Positions 5,725 to 8,432 of a stretch of DNA of 8,432 bases are shown piece by piece (position 1 is the stretch's first letter; each line of letters opens with the position of its first letter). Source of the DNA: Mesorhizobium sp. GTDB lineage: Bacteria; Pseudomonadota; Alphaproteobacteria; Rhizobiales; Rhizobiaceae. The notes beneath the pieces were generated by a model. It was given only the letters and a program-made list of their open reading frames with translations, was not told where the DNA came from and did not search any database. The DNA lies in assembly GCA_030698645.1 (NCBI GenBank), contig JAUYMV010000050.1:1-8432 (forward strand), read 5' to 3'. The position numbers and the translations under genes were made by a program.

Positions 5725-6231
5725 TCAGCCACGGCCGAGGAAATCGCTCTTGCCGAGCGGAACGCCATTGTGGCGCAGGATCGCGTAGGCGGTCGTCGCG
5801 TGAAAATAGAAGTTCGGCATGGCGAAATGCAGCAGGTATCGCGTGCCTGGCATCTCCACGTCGCGACCGCCGAGCCGCATGATGATCGACCGATCCTCGG
5901 AACCGTCGATTTCGGCGGGCTGATAGCCCTTCAGATGGTCGATGACGACGCCAAGCCGGGCCTGAAGGTCGGCGAAGCTCGCCTCGCCATCCTCCAGCTT
6001 CATGATCTCGCGGCCGGCCAGCCGCGCCACCGAGCCCTTGGCATGGTCGGTGGTGATCTGCACCTGGCGCGTCAGCGGCAGCATGTCGGGCGACAGGCGC
6101 GCGGAAAGCAGCACGGCGGGATCGATCTTGCGCTCGGCGGCGCTGGCGTCCGCCTTCACCAGGATGTCGGACAGGTTCTTCAGCATGGTCTGGTAGACCG
6201 GCACGGAGGCTTGAAACATCGACATCGACAT
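5725..6231 (-). CDS. DUF1993 family protein (DinB-like four-helix fold)
   Basis: A 168-residue protein matching the DUF1993 family over its whole length. MFQASVPVYQTMLKNLSDIL begins the first helix. DMLPLTRQVQITTDHAKG holds H63. The C-terminal signature FAMPNFYFHATTAYAILRHNGVPLGKSDFLG carries H144 and H154. These proteins are related to DinB-like metal-binding helical bundles, so H63, H144 and H154 are candidate metal ligands (inference). No enzymatic role is established. The start is ATG 6231 with a GGGAGA ribosome site upstream; the in-frame extension to 6324 reads through a promoter-like site and lacks family similarity. MSMSM at the start gives three possible adjacent ATGs. The gene is divergent from the exported-protein gene at 6369 and convergent with the DUF1127 gene. 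Confidence 0.88.
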   Translation of the reverse strand: MSMSMFQASVPVYQTMLKNLSDILVKADASAAERKIDPAVLLSARLSPDMLPLTRQVQITTDHAKGSVARLAGREIMKLEDGEASFADLQARLGVVIDHLKGYQPAEIDGSEDRSIIMRLGGRDVEMPGTRYLLHFAMPNFYFHATTAYAILRHNGVPLGKSDFLGRG

Positions 6232-6276
6232 GGCGGACAATTCTCCCTCGCGACTCTGCCTGGCCGCGCCGCCTTG

Positions 6277-6305
6277 CGATAGTGTGGACTGATGCGGCTG
6301 ACAAG
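6277..6305 (-). promoter_or_regulatory. Candidate promoter of the DUF1993 gene
   Basis: Read on the minus strand, CTTGTC (6305-6300) and CTATCG (6282-6277) are spaced by exactly 17 bases, matching the rhizobial CTTGAC-N17-CTATAT pattern at five and four of six positions. Transcription would start near 6270, about 40 bases before ATG 6231. No comparably good promoter was seen for the divergent gene at 6369. Confidence 0.45.
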
Positions 6306-6368
6306 CGCTGCAAGCGCGCGGCAATCGATGCTATGGTCGGACATGTTCGAACCGGGAGGGTTTTCGGC

Positions 6369-7439
6369 ATGCGATTCGCAACTGTCTGGCCGCTCGCGCG
6401 CACAGCCGGCCTCGCCGCGCTGGCGTCGCTGGCCCCGCTCGCCGGCCTTTCCAGCGCCGGTGCGCAAGGAACCGCCGCGCCCGCCTACATGGATGACCGC
6501 TCGGATCCCTCGGCCCTTGTGCAGTCGCTCTACAATGCCGTGAACCGCAAGGAATACGCCCGCGCCTGGAGTTATTTTTCGACCAAGCCGGCGGCCAGCC
6601 TGGACGCCTTTGCGGCAGGCTTCGCCGACACCGCTGCTGTCGCCATCGTGACGGGCACGCCTTCCGAGGAGGGCGCTGCCGGCAGTGTCTTCTACAGCGT
6701 TCCAGTCGCGATCCGCGCCACCAACGACGCCGGCGCGGAGCAGGTCTTCGCCGGCTGCTACACGCTGAAACTCGCCAATCCGCAGATCCAGGGCGATCCG
6801 TTCACGCCGCTCCACATCGACAAGGCGACGCTTGCCGCCTCCGGAAAGGGTCTCGACGAGGCGCTGCCAGCCCAATGCGGCGACGGTCCGCCGCCACCCG
6901 CGCGCGACGCCACGCTCGAGCGCGCCAAGGCGGAGTTCGCCGCCAGCCGCGCCGACGACTGTATCCAGGCCCCCGACGAGATGGCCGAGCCGGAGTCCTT
7001 CCCGATCCGCTTCCGCTATGTCAGCGACACCGACGCCGAACCGGAACGCGAGGCCCGCCTGTTCCGCTTCTTCTGCAGCCGGGGCGCCTACAACGAAACG
7101 CATGTCTACCTGCTTGCAAACGACTTCGGCGAACTGCAGGAACTGCACTTTGCGACGCCCGAACTCGACATTCGCTATGCCGAGGGCGGCGAGGAGAAGG
7201 TCGAAAGCGTCACCGTCAAAGGCTTCACCACCGCTTCCGGCCTCGTCAACTCCGAATACGATCCGGCCACGCATACGCTGACCTCATGGTCCAAATGGCG
7301 CGGCATCGGCGACGCCTCGACGGTCGGCACCTGGATCTTCCGCAACGGCGCTTTCACGCTCGTGCAGTTCGACGTCGATGCCAGCTATGACGGCGAGATC
7401 GAGCACACGACGGTGGTCAACTACAACGAGGCGCCGTAG
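6369..7439 (+). CDS. Exported (periplasmic) protein of unknown function, weakly DUF1176-like
   Basis: A 356-residue protein with a Sec signal peptide: MRF, a twin of hydrophobic Ala/Leu stretches to residue 29, then the AGA cleavage motif at 30-32. ATG 6369 has a GGGAGGG ribosome site (6354-6360) eight bases upstream and gives a proper signal peptide, whereas the longer frame from 6282 buries it. Residues about 45-175 begin with SALVQSLYNAVNRKEYARAWSYF, like an NTF2-type helical opening. Residues about 195-356 form a beta-rich domain with FRFFCSRGAYNETHVYLL and a late TWIFRNGAFTLVQFDVDASYDGE, resembling the end of DUF1176 proteins. Four cysteines (C130, C170, C198, C236) could form two disulfides in the periplasm. 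It is followed after 24 bases by the enoyl-reductase-like gene, probably one transcript. No enzymatic motif is recognised; DUF1176 membership is tentative. Confidence 0.85.
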   Translation: MRFATVWPLARTAGLAALASLAPLAGLSSAGAQGTAAPAYMDDRSDPSALVQSLYNAVNRKEYARAWSYFSTKPAASLDAFAAGFADTAAVAIVTGTPSEEGAAGSVFYSVPVAIRATNDAGAEQVFAGCYTLKLANPQIQGDPFTPLHIDKATLAASGKGLDEALPAQCGDGPPPPARDATLERAKAEFAASRADDCIQAPDEMAEPESFPIRFRYVSDTDAEPEREARLFRFFCSRGAYNETHVYLLANDFGELQELHFATPELDIRYAEGGEEKVESVTVKGFTTASGLVNSEYDPATHTLTSWSKWRGIGDASTVGTWIFRNGAFTLVQFDVDASYDGEIEHTTVVNYNEAP

Positions 7440-7463
7440 ACGCTCGGCGCGAGGCATCGGCGC

Positions 7464-8432
7464 ATGATTTCCTGGATGATCTACGGCGCGAATGGCTACA
7501 CGGGCGAACTGATCGCGCGCGAGGCGCGGCGGCGCGAGATGACACCCGTCCTGGCCGGCCGCGACCGCGCCAAGGTCGAACGCCTTGCGCGCGAACTGGA
7601 GCTGCCATTCCGGGTCTTCGCCTTCGACGATCCCAAAACCCTGCAGGATGCGATCCGTGACGTCGGACTGGTGCTGAATTGCGCCGGGCCGTTTTCGGCG
7701 ACCAGCGCGCCGCTCATCGAGGCCTGTCTCGCAGTGCGCGCGCACTATCTCGACATCACCGGCGAGATCGCGGCGCTGGAGCATGCGCATTCCCTGCACG
7801 GCCGGGCAACGGAAGCTGGCGTCGTGCTGTGCCCGGGCGTCGGCTTCGATGTCATACCGACCGATTGCGTCGCCAGCGCCCTCAAGGCGGCGATGCCGAA
7901 CGCGACGCACCTTGCGCTTGGCTTCGACAGCGGTTCGGGTCTGTCGCCCGGGACCGCGAAAACCGCCATCGAAGGCTTGGCGGACGGCGGACGCGTCCGC
8001 CGGGATGGCAGGATCGTCGAAGTCCCCCTCGCCTGGAAATCCCGGCGCATCGATTTCGGCAGGGGAGAGAAATCGGCGATGACGATCCCGTGGGGTGACG
8101 TCTCGACCGCCTATCACAGCACCGGGATTCCGAACATCGAGGTCTACCTGCCCGCGCCGGAGCGCATGATCGCAATGGTCCGTCGCACCAACCGTCTGCG
8201 CTGGCTTCTCGGTTTCGGTGCCGTGCAGCGCTTTCTCAAGCGCCGCGTCGAGAAAAGCATTAAGGGGCCGGACGAAGCGGCGCGGAGCGCTAGCCCGACT
8301 TTCGTCTGGGGCGAGGTGACGAATGCGCTTGGTCAGAAAAAGACCGCCCGGATCGTGACGGCGAACGGCTATGCACTGACGGTGACCGGCGCGCTGGCCG
8401 TCGTGGAAGCCGCCCTGGGCGGCGGGCACGCG
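7464..8432 (+). CDS. Saccharopine dehydrogenase-like / trans-acting enoyl reductase family protein, 5' part
   Basis: 323 codons are open to the window end; the stop lies outside. The protein starts with a Rossmann NAD(P)-binding fold: strand WMIYGANGYTGELIARE with glycine-rich GANGYTG at 8-14, a GRDRAKVERLA segment after the second strand, and GLVLNCAGPFS (N72-P76) at the end of the next strands. HYLDITGE and CPGVGFDVIPTD follow, both typical of the saccharopine dehydrogenase / trans-acting enoyl reductase family (about 390 residues or a little less). Members reduce C=C or C=N bonds with NAD(P)H; the mycobacterial enoyl reductase acts on phenolphthiocerol lipids, while many others have no known substrate. 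ATG 7464 has GAGG at 7451-7454. It probably shares a transcript with the exported protein 24 bases upstream. The family is clear; the substrate is not. Confidence 0.87.
   Translation, partial: MISWMIYGANGYTGELIAREARRREMTPVLAGRDRAKVERLARELELPFRVFAFDDPKTLQDAIRDVGLVLNCAGPFSATSAPLIEACLAVRAHYLDITGEIAALEHAHSLHGRATEAGVVLCPGVGFDVIPTDCVASALKAAMPNATHLALGFDSGSGLSPGTAKTAIEGLADGGRVRRDGRIVEVPLAWKSRRIDFGRGEKSAMTIPWGDVSTAYHSTGIPNIEVYLPAPERMIAMVRRTNRLRWLLGFGAVQRFLKRRVEKSIKGPDEAARSASPTFVWGEVTNALGQKKTARIVTANGYALTVTGALAVVEAALGGGHA

Noticed and set aside
6180..7274. A 364-codon minus-strand open frame opposite the exported protein
   Set aside because: The plus-strand protein has a ribosome site, signal peptide and orderly domain pattern; the minus frame is repetitive Arg/Gly/Val-rich shadow sequence.
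7284..8429. A 381-codon minus-strand open frame opposite the reductase gene
   Set aside because: The plus strand encodes an unmistakable Rossmann protein through this region; the opposite frame shows no domain.

Overview
This window comes from a GC-rich alphaproteobacterium, most likely a Rhizobiales member near Mesorhizobium or Phyllobacteriaceae. That is inferred from base composition, the type of glyoxalase I and PccB, the DUF1127 and DUF1993 small proteins, and a promoter-like site resembling the rhizobial CTTGAC-N17-CTATAT pattern. There are eleven supportable protein genes, two of them cut by the window ends. I saw no tRNA, rRNA, CRISPR array, insertion sequence or phage gene. No stretch longer than 300 bases lacks a gene.

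Layout. The 3' end of glyoxalase I (1-405, +) is followed by pccB (608-2140, +), the carboxyltransferase subunit of propionyl-CoA carboxylase. Directly behind the pccB stop codon come two small, tightly coupled genes (2141-2425 and 2422-2661, +). They look like a polymorphic/contact-dependent-inhibition type RNase toxin domain and its immunity protein, but without any delivery domain. Next is a separate unit with its own plausible promoter and a clear intrinsic terminator: a Gmad2-LysM protein (2917-3420, +). A 60-residue protein (3508-3690, +) follows the terminator.

Convergent to these on the minus strand are a three-histidine-box membrane fatty acid desaturase (3740-4711, -) and, upstream of it, a small protein with a C-terminal J-domain-like HPD motif (4838-5293, -). 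A DUF1127 mini-protein (5538-5702, +) converges on a DUF1993 protein (5725-6231, -). Divergent from the latter are an exported protein of unknown function (6369-7439, +) and, 24 bases on, a saccharopine-dehydrogenase-like / trans-acting enoyl reductase family protein (7464-8432, +, cut by the window end).

How they fit together. Most genes are chromosomal housekeeping or small accessory genes: methylglyoxal detoxification, propionyl-CoA carboxylation to methylmalonyl-CoA, membrane lipid desaturation, a possible Hsp70 partner, and a possible lipid or amino-acid reductase. The partner biotin subunit pccA is not in the window. The most interesting element is the toxin/immunity-like pair lodged at the end of the pccB transcription unit. 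It has more AT-rich codons than its neighbours and no secretion module, so it may be a captured effector cassette, a domesticated immunity pair, or a stand-alone toxin-antitoxin-like module.
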